Part shown: piece after piece, positions 45,316-53,181 of the stretch
Position numbering within the stretch: position 1 is the first letter of the stretch
Layout: each line of letters begins with the position of its first letter
DNA from: an uncultured Actinomycetes bacterium
GTDB taxonomy: Bacteria > Actinomycetota > Acidimicrobiia > Acidimicrobiales > Microtrichaceae
Assembly (NCBI GenBank): GCA_903852755.1
Contig: CAINRS010000120.1
Span: 1-55,150 of the forward strand
DNA: 55,150 nucleotides
Reading direction: 5' to 3'
Notes under the pieces: model-generated
Database searches by the model: none
Told to the model about the DNA's origin: nothing
What the model saw: only the letters and a program-made list of their open reading frames with translations
Translations under genes and position numbers: made by a program

Positions 45316-46083
45316 TCACTCCCCTACGGGAACCGGCCCATCGGCCCCGATCCACGGGGCCACCTCACCCCACCACCCCAGCTCCTCGGGGACCACGAGG
45401 GCCGCCCGGTAGGTCGCCACGTACACCGGGTCCTGGACGAGCCCGTGCAGCAGCAGCATCAGCGTCCAGCGGCCGTCCACCGACCCGCCGTCCGCGATCG
45501 CCTCGAGCGCGGAGATCCCACCCGTGCGCATCCGCAGGTAGTTGCGGTACGTCATCGACACGGCCAGGTCCGGGGCGTGCGCCGCCGGCGACCCGGGCTC
45601 GGGGTCGTCCCAGTCCTCGACCAGCCACCCGGTGCGGAGGCTGCGCTCGTAGCGGATGTCGGCGCGCTGCGTGCCCGTCGGCGTGGCGGTGAGCTCGAAG
45701 CGGAGCCGGAGGTCGGCGTCGGGCACCTGCTCCACACCGGCGAATCCGGGATCGGTGAGGTCGTCGACCATGGGGAGCGGGTGGAGCCGGTCGCCGATCC
45801 GGAGGTGCGTCGACTCGCTGCGATCCGCCGGCGCCACGTCGACCGGGCACGGGAGCAGCACCCCTCCCGGCCGGACCAGGGCCCAGGGGCCGGGGTCGTC
45901 GTCCACCTCCCACTCGACGAGCCGCCCGGACTCGAAGCGCTGGTGGTGGTGCGTGACGGTCCCGTCGTCGGCCACGGCGTCGTGGTGCACCACGCCCGTC
46001 GCGTACCCGGGTGGCACGGGCGGCGCAGCGGCCGCCACCGGCGTTGCAGGCTCCTGTTCGCGGTACCGGGCGATCAACCCCAC
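45316..46083 (-). CDS. Conserved protein with SCP2-like C terminus, linked to lipoylation genes
   Basis: A 255-residue protein without signal peptide. The first 30 residues are Pro/Ala-rich; the middle is strand-rich with many His and Asp (VVHHDAVADDGTVTHHHQRF, STHLRIGDRLHPLPMVDDL). The last 90 residues (LAVSMTYRNYLRMRTGGIS, then LEAIADGGSVDGRWTLMLLL) resemble an SCP2 sterol-carrier-like fold. The GTG at 46083 overlaps the end of the LipB-LipA gene by 10 bases; a TTG two codons later is possible. The longer frame upstream is antisense-free but runs through LipA. The function is unrecognised; a lipid- or acyl-binding role beside lipoate synthesis is an inference. Confidence 0.7.
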   Translation of the reverse strand: MGLIARYREQEPATPVAAAAPPVPPGYATGVVHHDAVADDGTVTHHHQRFESGRLVEWEVDDDPGPWALVRPGGVLLPCPVDVAPADRSESTHLRIGDRLHPLPMVDDLTDPGFAGVEQVPDADLRLRFELTATPTGTQRADIRYERSLRTGWLVEDWDDPEPGSPAAHAPDLAVSMTYRNYLRMRTGGISALEAIADGGSVDGRWTLMLLLHGLVQDPVYVATYRAALVVPEELGWWGEVAPWIGADGPVPVGE

Positions 46084-47825
46084 GCCGGCGCCTCCGTCCG
46101 GGCCGCGAGGGCGGCCAGGTACGACGCCCGGGCGTGGTGGCTCGACCGGGTGAACGGCGAGGACTCCACGTGTCGGAGTCCGACCGAACGACCGAACTCG
46201 GCGAGCTCGTCGAACTCCTCGGGGCGCCACCACCGATCGACCGGGAGGTGGCGGACCGTGGGCCGGAGGTACTGGCCGACGGTCACGACCTCGACGCCGA
46301 CCGCAGCCAGGTCGACGAGCGTCGCGTGGACCTCGTCGAGCCGCTCACCCATCCCGACGATCAGACCGGACTTGACCACGACGTCGGTCGCCGCCGCCCG
46401 ACCGAGGACGGTGAGCGACCGGGCGTACCCGGCCGAGGGTCGCACCGCCCGTTGGAGTCGCGGCACCGTCTCGACGTTGTGGTTGAGCACGGCCGGTCGG
46501 GCGTCGAGCACCGTCGCCAGCGCCGCTGCGTCACCACCCAGGTCCGACACGAGGATCTCGACACTGCAGTCGGGTGCCCGGTCCCGGACCGCACGCACGG
46601 TCCGGGCGACGTGGTCGGCACCACCGTCGGCCAGGTCGTCCCGGGCCACCATGGTCAACACGGCGTGGTCGAGCGCCATCCGCGCCACGGCCTCGGCCAC
46701 TCGTTCCGGTTCGCCCTCGTCGAGGGCCTCGGGATGCCGGGTGTCGACGAGACAGAACCCACAGGCCCGGGTGCACCGCTCGCCGCAGAGCATGAACGTC
46801 GCGGTGCCCTCGGACCAGCACTCGGACAGGTTGGGGCAGCCGGCCTCCTCGCAGACCGTCACCAGGTCGAGGTCCGCGACCGTCCGCTTGACGCCCAGCA
46901 CAGCGGCGTCGTGCCGCAACGGCACTCGCATCCACTCGGGCTTGCGCTCGACCCCACCGTCGCCGACCCGCACCCCGGCCGACTCCAGTCGGCCGCGCAG
47001 TCGGACCGACACCGCACCTGCACGCCCACCCGGGGATGGACCCGCATCGGCATCTGCCACGCTCGCGCCGAGCCCGCCGAGGCGTGAGAAGTCAGCGAGG
47101 TCGGCACCGGTCGGATCGGTGCGCCAGACCACCTCCGCGCGGTCCCACTCGGGTGGCGCCCACGCGGCGACGAAGCGGGTGACGAAGGCGTCCACCACCG
47201 TCCGGAGGTCGACCGCCGCTCCCTCGGCGGCGAGCGAGGTCACCCCGTGCTCGGTGATCCCGCACGGGACGATGGCCTCGAAGTGCGAGAGGTCCGGGTC
47301 GACGTTGAGCGCCACCCCGTGCATGGTCCGTCCCGCGACGATCCGGACGCCGACGGCAGCGACCTTGCGCGGCCTGGGACCGTCGGGATCGACCCACACA
47401 CCCGGGTAGCCGGGCAGGCGACCGACGGCGTCGACCCCGGCGGCCCGGACCACGTCGATCAGGACACCCTCGAGCATGCACACGTAGGCCGGGGTGTCCG
47501 GGAGGTCGCCGGCACCCTTGCCCGGCAGGCCGAGGAGCGGGTACGCGACCAGCTGTCCGGGCCCGTGGTACGTGACGTCGCCGCCGCGATCGACGTCGAG
47601 CACGTCGAACCGGTCGGTATCGCGTCCGACGAGCAGGTTGGCAGGGTCGGCCTGACGGCCGAGCGTCAACGTCGGCGGGTGTTCGAGCAGGAGCAGATGG
47701 TCGTCCGGGACCGCCCCGGACGCGGCGACGGCGAGCGCCCGGCGGTGGATGGCCTGCTGGAGCGACCACGACTCCCGGTAGGCGACCGAGCCGAGCCAGC
47801 GGACCCGGAGCGCCGCGTCACCCAT
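46074..47825 (-). CDS. lipB-lipA: LipB-LipA fusion: octanoyltransferase + lipoyl synthase
   Basis: One 583-residue reading frame carries both steps of lipoate cofactor assembly. LipB (about 5-235): GGDVTYHGPGQLVAYPLLGL, Lys154 in KVAAVGVRI, MHGVALNV and Cys188 in FEAIVPCGI, the acyl-transfer pair. A Gly/Ala-rich linker (about 235-293) leads to LipA (about 295-583): auxiliary cluster CEEAGCPNLSEC (Cys325, 330, 336), radical SAM cluster CTRACGFC (Cys351, 355, 358) and RSSHHA near the end, keeping the serine ligand while the usual Tyr is His. No internal stop or frameshift is visible. The ATG at 47825 overlaps the E2 stop as TGATG. The two enzymes are separate genes in E. coli and M. tuberculosis. 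Confidence 0.95.
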   Translation of the reverse strand: MGDAALRVRWLGSVAYRESWSLQQAIHRRALAVAASGAVPDDHLLLLEHPPTLTLGRQADPANLLVGRDTDRFDVLDVDRGGDVTYHGPGQLVAYPLLGLPGKGAGDLPDTPAYVCMLEGVLIDVVRAAGVDAVGRLPGYPGVWVDPDGPRPRKVAAVGVRIVAGRTMHGVALNVDPDLSHFEAIVPCGITEHGVTSLAAEGAAVDLRTVVDAFVTRFVAAWAPPEWDRAEVVWRTDPTGADLADFSRLGGLGASVADADAGPSPGGRAGAVSVRLRGRLESAGVRVGDGGVERKPEWMRVPLRHDAAVLGVKRTVADLDLVTVCEEAGCPNLSECWSEGTATFMLCGERCTRACGFCLVDTRHPEALDEGEPERVAEAVARMALDHAVLTMVARDDLADGGADHVARTVRAVRDRAPDCSVEILVSDLGGDAAALATVLDARPAVLNHNVETVPRLQRAVRPSAGYARSLTVLGRAAATDVVVKSGLIVGMGERLDEVHATLVDLAAVGVEVVTVGQYLRPTVRHLPVDRWWRPEEFDELAEFGRSVGLRHVESSPFTRSSHHARASYLAALAARTEAPAWG

Positions 47826-49297
47826 CAGAGTTCGGACGCCCAGTCCCGGGTCTCGATGATGTCGCGCACACGGGCCATGAAGGCCGCTGCGTAGGCACCG
47901 TCGAACGCCCGGTGGTCCCACGCCAGGGTCAGGTTGCCGACCGAGTGGATCGCGATCCCCTCGCCCCCACGACCGTCGTCGACGACCACGGGCCGACGAC
48001 GGACACCGTCGGTCGACAGGATCGCCACCTGCGGCTGGTTGATGATCGGGATGACGACCTCGGTCCCCTGCCCGCCGGAGTTGGAGATCGTGAACGTGCC
48101 GCCTGCGAGTTCGTCGGGCCCGAGCTGCCGGGACCGCGCCCGGTCCGCCAGTCCCCGGATGTCGGCGGCGATGGCTCGGAGCCGCTGCTCGTGGGCGTTG
48201 CGCACCACCGGCGCGAGCAGCCCCTCGAAGTCCAGGTCCACGGCGATCGCCAGGTGGACCTCGTTGTGGATCACGAGCGACGTCCCCTCGACCGCCGCGT
48301 TCATCCGGGGGAACTCGTGGAGCGCATCGATGACGGCACGTGACACGAACGGCAGGTACGTCAGCGAGTAGCCCTCGCTCGCCCGGAACTCCTCGCCGAC
48401 GGCCCGTCGGACCCTGTCGACCCCCTCGAAGTCGACCTCGACGATGGTCACCGCGTGCGGGGAGATGGCCTTGGACGCCACCATGTGCTCCCCGGTCACC
48501 TGCCGGATCCGGTTCAGCTCGACCACCCGGTCCCCGGACCCGTGGTGCATCGGTGCCGGATCGGACGAGGCGCGTGCGGCAGACGCCGGTGCCGGTGCCG
48601 GTGCCGGTGCCGGAGCGGGAGCCGGTGCCGGAGCGGGAGCCGGTGCCGGTGCCGGTGCCGGTGCGGGTGCCGCTGCAGCCGCGGCGTCGATGGCGTCGAA
48701 GACGTCCTCCCGGGTGATGCGCCCGCCGACCCCGGTCCCCCGGATCTGCGAGACGTCGAGTCCGTGCTCGGCGATCAGTCGCCGCACGAGGGGCGAGAGC
48801 ACCTGCTGCGCCGCGGGCGACTCCGGAGCCGGAGCAGGCGCAGGCGCCGGAGCGGGAGTCGGCGCAGGCGCCGGAGCAGGCGCCGGAGCGGGAGTCGGCT
48901 CGGGCGCCGGAGCGGGCGCGGGCGCCTCGACGACCGGCTCAGGAGCTGGCGCTGGTGCTGGAGCCGGCTCAGGCGCAGGAGCCGGCGCAGGAGCGGGAGC
49001 CGGCGCAGGCGCCTCGACGACCGGTTCCGGTTGTGCCACAGGCGCGGGCGCTGGAGCAGCACCGGCGCCGCCGAGCACGGCGAGCACCGTGCCGACGTCC
49101 ACCGTGTCGCCCTCGGCGACTCGGATCTCGGTGAGCACACCACCTGCCGGAGCCGGGACCTCGGTGTCGACCTTGTCGGTGGACACCTCGAACAGCGGCT
49201 CGTCCTCGGTCACGGTGTCACCCACGGCCTTGAACCAACGGGTGATCGTGCCCTCGGTGACGGACTCACCGAGCTGCGGCATCACGATGTCGGTCAT
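47825..49297 (-). CDS. 2-oxoacid dehydrogenase E2 acyltransferase (DlaT/SucB type)
   Basis: Dihydrolipoamide acyltransferase core of a 2-oxoacid dehydrogenase complex, 490 residues. One lipoyl domain (1-77; Lys42 in EVSTDKVDTEVP), an Ala-Pro linker (about 78-165), a peripheral-subunit-binding domain (166-205; VLSPLVRRLIAEHGLDVSQI), a second Ala-Pro linker (about 206-240) and the catalytic domain (250-490) with SNSGGQGTEVVIPIINQPQV and DHRAFDGAYAAAFM (DHRxxDG). The first linker contains an internal copy of PEPVVEAPAPAP. The ATG at 49297 has AGGAGG upstream. The acyl substrate (acetyl, succinyl or branched) is undecided because no E1 is in the window. It lies between E3 and the lipoylation fusion that modifies it. 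Confidence 0.94.
   Translation of the reverse strand: MTDIVMPQLGESVTEGTITRWFKAVGDTVTEDEPLFEVSTDKVDTEVPAPAGGVLTEIRVAEGDTVDVGTVLAVLGGAGAAPAPAPVAQPEPVVEAPAPAPAPAPAPAPEPAPAPAPAPEPVVEAPAPAPAPEPTPAPAPAPAPAPTPAPAPAPAPAPESPAAQQVLSPLVRRLIAEHGLDVSQIRGTGVGGRITREDVFDAIDAAAAAAPAPAPAPAPAPAPAPAPAPAPAPAPAPASAARASSDPAPMHHGSGDRVVELNRIRQVTGEHMVASKAISPHAVTIVEVDFEGVDRVRRAVGEEFRASEGYSLTYLPFVSRAVIDALHEFPRMNAAVEGTSLVIHNEVHLAIAVDLDFEGLLAPVVRNAHEQRLRAIAADIRGLADRARSRQLGPDELAGGTFTISNSGGQGTEVVIPIINQPQVAILSTDGVRRRPVVVDDGRGGEGIAIHSVGNLTLAWDHRAFDGAYAAAFMARVRDIIETRDWASEL
48585..48675 (-). repeat. Hexanucleotide repeats encoding the second Ala-Pro linker
   Basis: Tandem GCCGGT/GCCGGA units on the plus strand, read as Ala-Pro pairs on the minus strand. 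Slippage-prone; length could vary between strains. Confidence 0.8.
48827..49020 (-). repeat. Imperfect repeats encoding the first Ala-Pro linker
   Basis: Degenerate 6- and 12-base Ala-Pro repeats with a larger duplication that yields PEPVVEAPAPAP twice. Synonymous variation is greater than in the second linker, suggesting an older repeat. Confidence 0.7.
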
Positions 49298-49364
49298 GGG
49301 GTCCTCCTCGAGGGGTTCGACGCGGTCAGCCTACGCCGCCGCCGGGTGTCGTCGGACCTGCGGT

Positions 49365-50771
49365 TCAGCCGTGGAGTGACCGGCCGGTCAGCGACAGGAC
49401 CGTCTCGCCGAACAGCTCGGTGAGCGACGGGTGCGGCTGGATGAACGATGCGACCTCGTCCACGGTGGCCTCCCAGTTGACCGCCAGGTAGCCGCCCGAG
49501 AGCTGCTCGGTGACCCACGGCCCGACCATGTGGACCCCCAGGATCCGGCCGGCCCGACCGTCGGCGTCGCGCTCGGCGATCACCTTCACCAGACCGTCGG
49601 TCTCCCCGATGATCATGGCGCGACTGTTGGCGGCGAACCGGTGCTTGGAGGTCACCACCTCGTGGCCCCGCTCCCGGGCCTGGGCCTCGGAGTACCCGGC
49701 GAAGGCCACCTCGGGGTTGCAGTAGATCGCCCACGGCACGAAGTCGTCGTCGACCGGCGGGACGTCCTCGCCGAGGATGCGCCGCACGACGCAGATCGCC
49801 TCGGCGAATGCCACGTGGGCGAGCTGCGGCGAGTCGATCACGTCGCCGATGGCGTAGACGCCCTCGGCGTGGGTCCGGTAGTGGTCGTCCACGTCGACGT
49901 GCCCGCGGTCGGTGAGCTCCACCCCGACGCCCGGCCCCAGCAGTGACGCCGTGTTCGGTCGGCGGCCGATCGAGACGACCACCAACTCGCTGTCGAGCGC
50001 GGAGCCGTCACCCAGCTGCACCGTGGTCCCACCGACACCGTTCGGCGTGTGTCCCTCGACCGCAACACCGGTGCGGACGTCGATGCCCTTCTTCTTGAAG
50101 GACTGCACGACCACGCGGGTGACGTCCTCGTCACACCCCGGGAGGATCTTGGGCAGGGCCTCGAGCAGGGTGACCTGCGAGCCCAGGTCCGCGAGCGTCG
50201 AGGCGAACTCGCAGCCGATCGCGCCACCGCCGATGACGACCGACCGGTAGGGCACCTGGGTGATGTCGAAGAACTCGTCGGAGGTGACGACGACCCCACC
50301 GGGCTCGAAACCGGGGAGGATCCTCGGCACCGAGCCGCTCGCCAGGATCACCGAGGCGCCGGTGAGCACCACCGACTCACCCGATGCGTCGTTGCGGACC
50401 GTCACCGTCCGGCCCGCACCGAGCGTGCCCGTCCCGGCGAACACGTCGACGTTGCGACCCTTGAGGAGCTGGCTCACCCCGCCGAACAGTCGGTCGATCA
50501 CCTGCTGCTTGCGTTGCAGCACCACGGGCCAGTCGAGCGCCTTGGGCTCGACGACGACTCCGAAGTCGCCGGCGTGCTTGACCGTGCGGACCACCGCTGC
50601 GGTCTCGAGGAACTCCTTGGCCGGGATGCAGCCCCGGTGCAGGCACGCCCCCCCGACCTTGTCGCGTTCGACCACGGCGACGGACAGGCCGGCCGACGCC
50701 GCGTACAGCGCCGCCCCGTAGCCGCCGGGGCCACCGCCGATCACCACCAGGTCGAAGGAGGTCTCGCTCAC
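49365..50771 (-). CDS. lpdA: Dihydrolipoamide dehydrogenase (E3)
   Basis: FAD enzyme that reoxidises dihydrolipoyl groups on E2 with NAD; 468 residues. LVVIGGGPGGYGAALYAA binds FAD; GGACLHRGCIPAKEFLE has both redox cysteines (CXXXXC); VVIGGGAIGCEFASTLADLG binds NAD; VYAIGDVIDSPQLAHVA is the second FAD motif; FIQPHPSLTELFGE holds the catalytic His-Glu pair. The GTG at 50771 has TAGGCT seven bases upstream (leaderless). First gene of lpdA-E2-lipB/A-SCP2-like; the gap to E2 is 67 bases. Compare the flavoprotein at 13162, which lacks one cysteine. Confidence 0.95.
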   Translation of the reverse strand: MSETSFDLVVIGGGPGGYGAALYAASAGLSVAVVERDKVGGACLHRGCIPAKEFLETAAVVRTVKHAGDFGVVVEPKALDWPVVLQRKQQVIDRLFGGVSQLLKGRNVDVFAGTGTLGAGRTVTVRNDASGESVVLTGASVILASGSVPRILPGFEPGGVVVTSDEFFDITQVPYRSVVIGGGAIGCEFASTLADLGSQVTLLEALPKILPGCDEDVTRVVVQSFKKKGIDVRTGVAVEGHTPNGVGGTTVQLGDGSALDSELVVVSIGRRPNTASLLGPGVGVELTDRGHVDVDDHYRTHAEGVYAIGDVIDSPQLAHVAFAEAICVVRRILGEDVPPVDDDFVPWAIYCNPEVAFAGYSEAQARERGHEVVTSKHRFAANSRAMIIGETDGLVKVIAERDADGRAGRILGVHMVGPWVTEQLSGGYLAVNWEATVDEVASFIQPHPSLTELFGETVLSLTGRSLHG

Positions 50772-50778
50772 CCGCCGG

Positions 50779-50784
50779 AGCCTA
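50779..50784 (-). promoter_or_regulatory. -10 element TAGGCT, leaderless start
   Basis: TAGGCT ends seven bases before the GTG at 50771 of the E3 gene. Confidence 0.6.
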
Positions 50785-50827
50785 GCGACGCCGGGAGGCG
50801 CTCCGGGCCGCCGGTATCCGGGCCGAC

Positions 50828-50917
50828 TCAGACGGCCAGGACGACCTGGACGGCGAACGCCACGAGCACCGCCAGCCCGCAGAGCAGGGCGAGGATGATC
50901 AGGGTGCGGGTGCTCAC
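50828..50917 (-). CDS. 29-residue single-span membrane peptide
   Basis: MSTRTLIILALLCGLAVLVA is the first part; the rest (FAVQVVLAV) completes one transmembrane helix of about 23 residues with a short positively charged start, so the N terminus should face inside. The GTG at 50917 is supported by TAGCGT seven bases upstream, the same layout as fourteen other starts in the window. It lies 56 bases upstream of the E3 start on the same strand and is divergent from the DprE2-like gene. No known family; small single-span proteins often bind larger membrane complexes. A chance open frame cannot be excluded. Confidence 0.55.
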   Translation of the reverse strand: MSTRTLIILALLCGLAVLVAFAVQVVLAV

Positions 50918-50924
50918 GGTGGCC

Positions 50925-50930
50925 ACGCTA
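50925..50930 (-). promoter_or_regulatory. -10 element TAGCGT, leaderless start
   Basis: TAGCGT ends seven bases before the GTG at 50917 of the small membrane peptide gene. Confidence 0.45.
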
Positions 50931-50950
50931 GACGGGCCCGGTGCTCCGGT

Positions 50951-50956
50951 TAGGCT
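50951..50956 (+). promoter_or_regulatory. -10 element TAGGCT, leadered transcript
   Basis: TAGGCT lies 45 bases before the GTG at 51002, which has AGGAGG (50991-50996) five bases upstream. This is a normal leadered start, in contrast to the neighbouring leaderless ones. Confidence 0.4.
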
Positions 50957-51001
50957 CACCGCCCGACCCGGCGACCGCCGGGAGTGGACCAGGAGGAACC
51001 C

Positions 51002-51769
51002 GTGCGAGACGCTCTGGGCGAGGTGCAGTCGGTGCTGGTGCTGGGCGGAGGGTCCGACATCGGCCGGGCCCTGTGCGTGCGCCTGGCCCGGGGACGCTGC
51101 CACACCGTGGTGCTCGCGGGACGTCCTGAGGACGGGATGGACACCGTGGCGGACGCCGTGCGGGCCGCCGGTGCGACCACCGTCGAGCAGGTCCACTGGG
51201 AGTCCACCGAACCGGACACCCACCAGCAGGTCGTCGACGAGGTCTTCGACCGGTTCGGCGACATCGACCTGGTGTACGTCCCCGCCGGCATCCTGGGCAG
51301 CCAGGAGGCGTTCGACGCCGATCCGGCATTCGCGGCGACGGCGGTCGGGATCAACTTCGCCGGTCTGGTCTCGTCCTGCCTGGCGGTCGCCAACCGGATG
51401 CGGGCCCAGGGGCACGGCGTGATCGTCGTGATGTCGTCGGTGGCCGGGGTGCGGACCCGCAAGGACAACTTCGTCTACGGCTCGACCAAGGCCGGACTCG
51501 ACGCGTTCGCCCAGGGGCTCGGCGACGCACTGGTCGGCACCGGCGTGCGGGTCGTCGTGGTCCGGCCCGGATTCGTGCACACGAAGATGACCGAGGGCAT
51601 GGATGCCGCCCCCTTCTCGACCACCCCCGACGCCGTCGCCGAGGTCATCACCGACGGGTTGGCCTCGGGGCGCGAGGTCCTGTGGGCACCGCCGATGCTC
51701 CGGTACCCGTTCGCAGTGTTCCGGAACCTCCCCCGCATGCTGTGGCGGAAGGTGGCCGACCGGGGCTGA
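51002..51769 (+). CDS. SDR oxidoreductase, DprE2-like
   Basis: A 255-residue NAD(P)-dependent short-chain dehydrogenase: SVLVLGGGSDIGRALCVRLA, YVPAGILGSQE, VVMSSVAGVRTRKDNFVYGS and then STKAGLDAFAQGLGDALV (Ser, Tyr and Lys), with WAPPMLRYPFAVFRNLPR at the end. The NFVYGSTKAGLD block and the C-terminal WAP-RY pattern are those of DprE2 (Rv3791), which reduces the keto intermediate in decaprenylphosphoryl-arabinose synthesis. No DprE1 partner is visible, so the physiological substrate is uncertain. The GTG at 51002 has AGGAGG five bases upstream. Confidence 0.82.
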   Translation: MRDALGEVQSVLVLGGGSDIGRALCVRLARGRCHTVVLAGRPEDGMDTVADAVRAAGATTVEQVHWESTEPDTHQQVVDEVFDRFGDIDLVYVPAGILGSQEAFDADPAFAATAVGINFAGLVSSCLAVANRMRAQGHGVIVVMSSVAGVRTRKDNFVYGSTKAGLDAFAQGLGDALVGTGVRVVVVRPGFVHTKMTEGMDAAPFSTTPDAVAEVITDGLASGREVLWAPPMLRYPFAVFRNLPRMLWRKVADRG

Positions 51770-51808
51770 TGGCGGAATGACTCCGGCCCGGCCGGGGTTG
51801 GGAGCGTC

Positions 51809-52708
51809 GTGGACATCGCCATCACCGGTTCCTCCGGGCTCATCGGCTCGGCCCTGAGCCGTCGCCTCTCCGACGCAGGGCACCGGGTGCTGCGGGTCGT
51901 CCGGCCGTCGTCTGCGAACACCTCCGGGGACACCATCACCTGGGACCCCGCCGCCGGGAGCATCGACGCCGCCGGACTCGAGGGGCTCGACGCAGTGGTC
52001 AACCTGGCCGGCGAGGGGATCGGCGAACGACGGTGGACACCCGAGCAGAAGCAGCGCATCCTCGACTCCCGGGTCCGGGGGACCACGCTGCTCGCAGCGA
52101 CCCTGGCCGAGCTCGACCGGCCGCCGGCGGTGCTCCTGTCGGGCTCGGCGATCGGCGTGTACGGCGACACCGGCGACCGTCCGGTCGACGAGACCCGGGC
52201 TCCCGGGTCGGACTTCCTGGCGCAGGTGTGCGTCGAGTGGGAGGGAGCGACGACCGCGGCGAGCGAGGCCGGGATCCGCACCGTCCTGCTGCGCACCGGG
52301 ATCGTGCTCGATGCCGACGGCGGCGCACTCGGCAAGCAGCTCACCTTCTTCAGGCTCGGACTCGGCGGCCGGTCCGGGTCGGGTCGGCAGTACTGGAGCT
52401 GGATCACGCTGACCGACGAGGTGGCGGCGATCGAGTTCCTCCTCACCGCCGACGTCTCGGGCCCGGTCAACCTCACCGCCCCCAACCCCTCCACCAACGC
52501 CGAGTTCGCCCGAACCCTCGGACGGGTGCTCGGCCGACCGACGACCGTCATCCCGATGATCGGCCCCCGTCTCCTGCTCGGGAGGGAGCTCGCCGACTCG
52601 CTGCTGCTCACCAGCCAGCGCGTGCTGCCGGGGGTGCTCGAGTCGGCCGGGTTCCCCTTCACCGATCCGGAGCTCGAGGCGGCGCTGCGGAGCGTCGTCG
52701 GTCGCTGA
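51809..52708 (+). CDS. TIGR01777-family NAD-dependent epimerase/dehydratase
   Basis: A 299-residue atypical SDR: MDIAITGSSGLIGSALSRRL binds the nucleotide, NLAGEGIGERRWTPEQKQRI is the family hallmark, and SGSAIGVYGDTGDRPVDE and LRTGIVLDADGGALGK follow; the C terminus has the short extra DUF1731-like helix region (ESAGFPFTDPELEAAL). The biochemical role of the family is not established. The orthologue in M. tuberculosis (Rv2216) lies between dlaT and lipB, so finding it near E2 and LipB-LipA here repeats that association. The GTG at 51809 has GGGAG five bases upstream. Confidence 0.9.
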   Translation: MDIAITGSSGLIGSALSRRLSDAGHRVLRVVRPSSANTSGDTITWDPAAGSIDAAGLEGLDAVVNLAGEGIGERRWTPEQKQRILDSRVRGTTLLAATLAELDRPPAVLLSGSAIGVYGDTGDRPVDETRAPGSDFLAQVCVEWEGATTAASEAGIRTVLLRTGIVLDADGGALGKQLTFFRLGLGGRSGSGRQYWSWITLTDEVAAIEFLLTADVSGPVNLTAPNPSTNAEFARTLGRVLGRPTTVIPMIGPRLLLGRELADSLLLTSQRVLPGVLESAGFPFTDPELEAALRSVVGR

Positions 52709-52719
52709 GGTCGCTGCAC

Positions 52720-52725
52720 TAGTTT
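52720..52725 (+). promoter_or_regulatory. -10 element TAGTTT, leaderless start
   Basis: TAGTTT ends six bases before the ATG at 52732 of the SRPBCC gene. Confidence 0.6.
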
Positions 52726-52731
52726 CGGACC

Positions 52732-53178
52732 ATGGGTTCGGATCACATCTCGGCCTCGCGGGTGATCGCCGCCGAGCCGCAGGAACTGTTCGATCTGGTC
52801 GCCGACCCGACGATGCACGCCGTGTTCGACGGTTCCGGCAGCGTCCGGGGTGTGCGAGGTTCGAGCCGGAAGCTCGCCCTCGGTGACCGGTTCACCGCCA
52901 GCATGCGGATCGGACTGCCCTACCTGATCTCCAACAAGGTCGTGGAGTACGAGGAGGGTCGGAGGATCGCGTGGTCGCACGTCGGCGGGTGGATCTGGCG
53001 CTACGAGTTCGAGGCGGTCGACGACGGGACGCTCGTGACCGAGACCTTCGACTGGTCCCGATCTCTCGCCAAGCCCTACATCGCGCTCGCTGGTTGGGGC
53101 CCCCGGAACCAGCGCAACATGGAACGCACCCTCGAGCGGCTCGAGGCCTTCACGACCAACCGCCGCTCGGGCACCTGA
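52732..53178 (+). CDS. SRPBCC-superfamily (START/polyketide cyclase-like) protein
   Basis: A 148-residue helix-grip fold protein: ISASRVIAAEPQELFDLVAD at the N terminus, GDRFTASMRIGLPYLISNKV in the middle strands, EEGRRIAWSHVGGWIWRYEF, and a C-terminal helix NMERTLERLEAFTTN. Members bind hydrophobic ligands; the ligand is unknown. The ATG at 52732 has TAGTTT six bases upstream, so it can be transcribed apart from the epimerase gene 23 bases before. The HAD gene follows 3 bases after its stop. Confidence 0.85.
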   Translation: MGSDHISASRVIAAEPQELFDLVADPTMHAVFDGSGSVRGVRGSSRKLALGDRFTASMRIGLPYLISNKVVEYEEGRRIAWSHVGGWIWRYEFEAVDDGTLVTETFDWSRSLAKPYIALAGWGPRNQRNMERTLERLEAFTTNRRSGT

Positions 53179-53181
53179 ACG

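Noticed and set aside
46947-47123. Frameshift or read-through joining two genes lipB and lipA
   Set aside because: The frame is continuous, the linker is in phase and has no stop. It looks like a true fusion, although a sequencing error cannot be ruled out from one sequence.
45184-47409. 741-residue plus-strand open frame
   Set aside because: It lies opposite LipB-LipA and the SCP2-like gene; Ser/Arg/Thr-rich without motifs.
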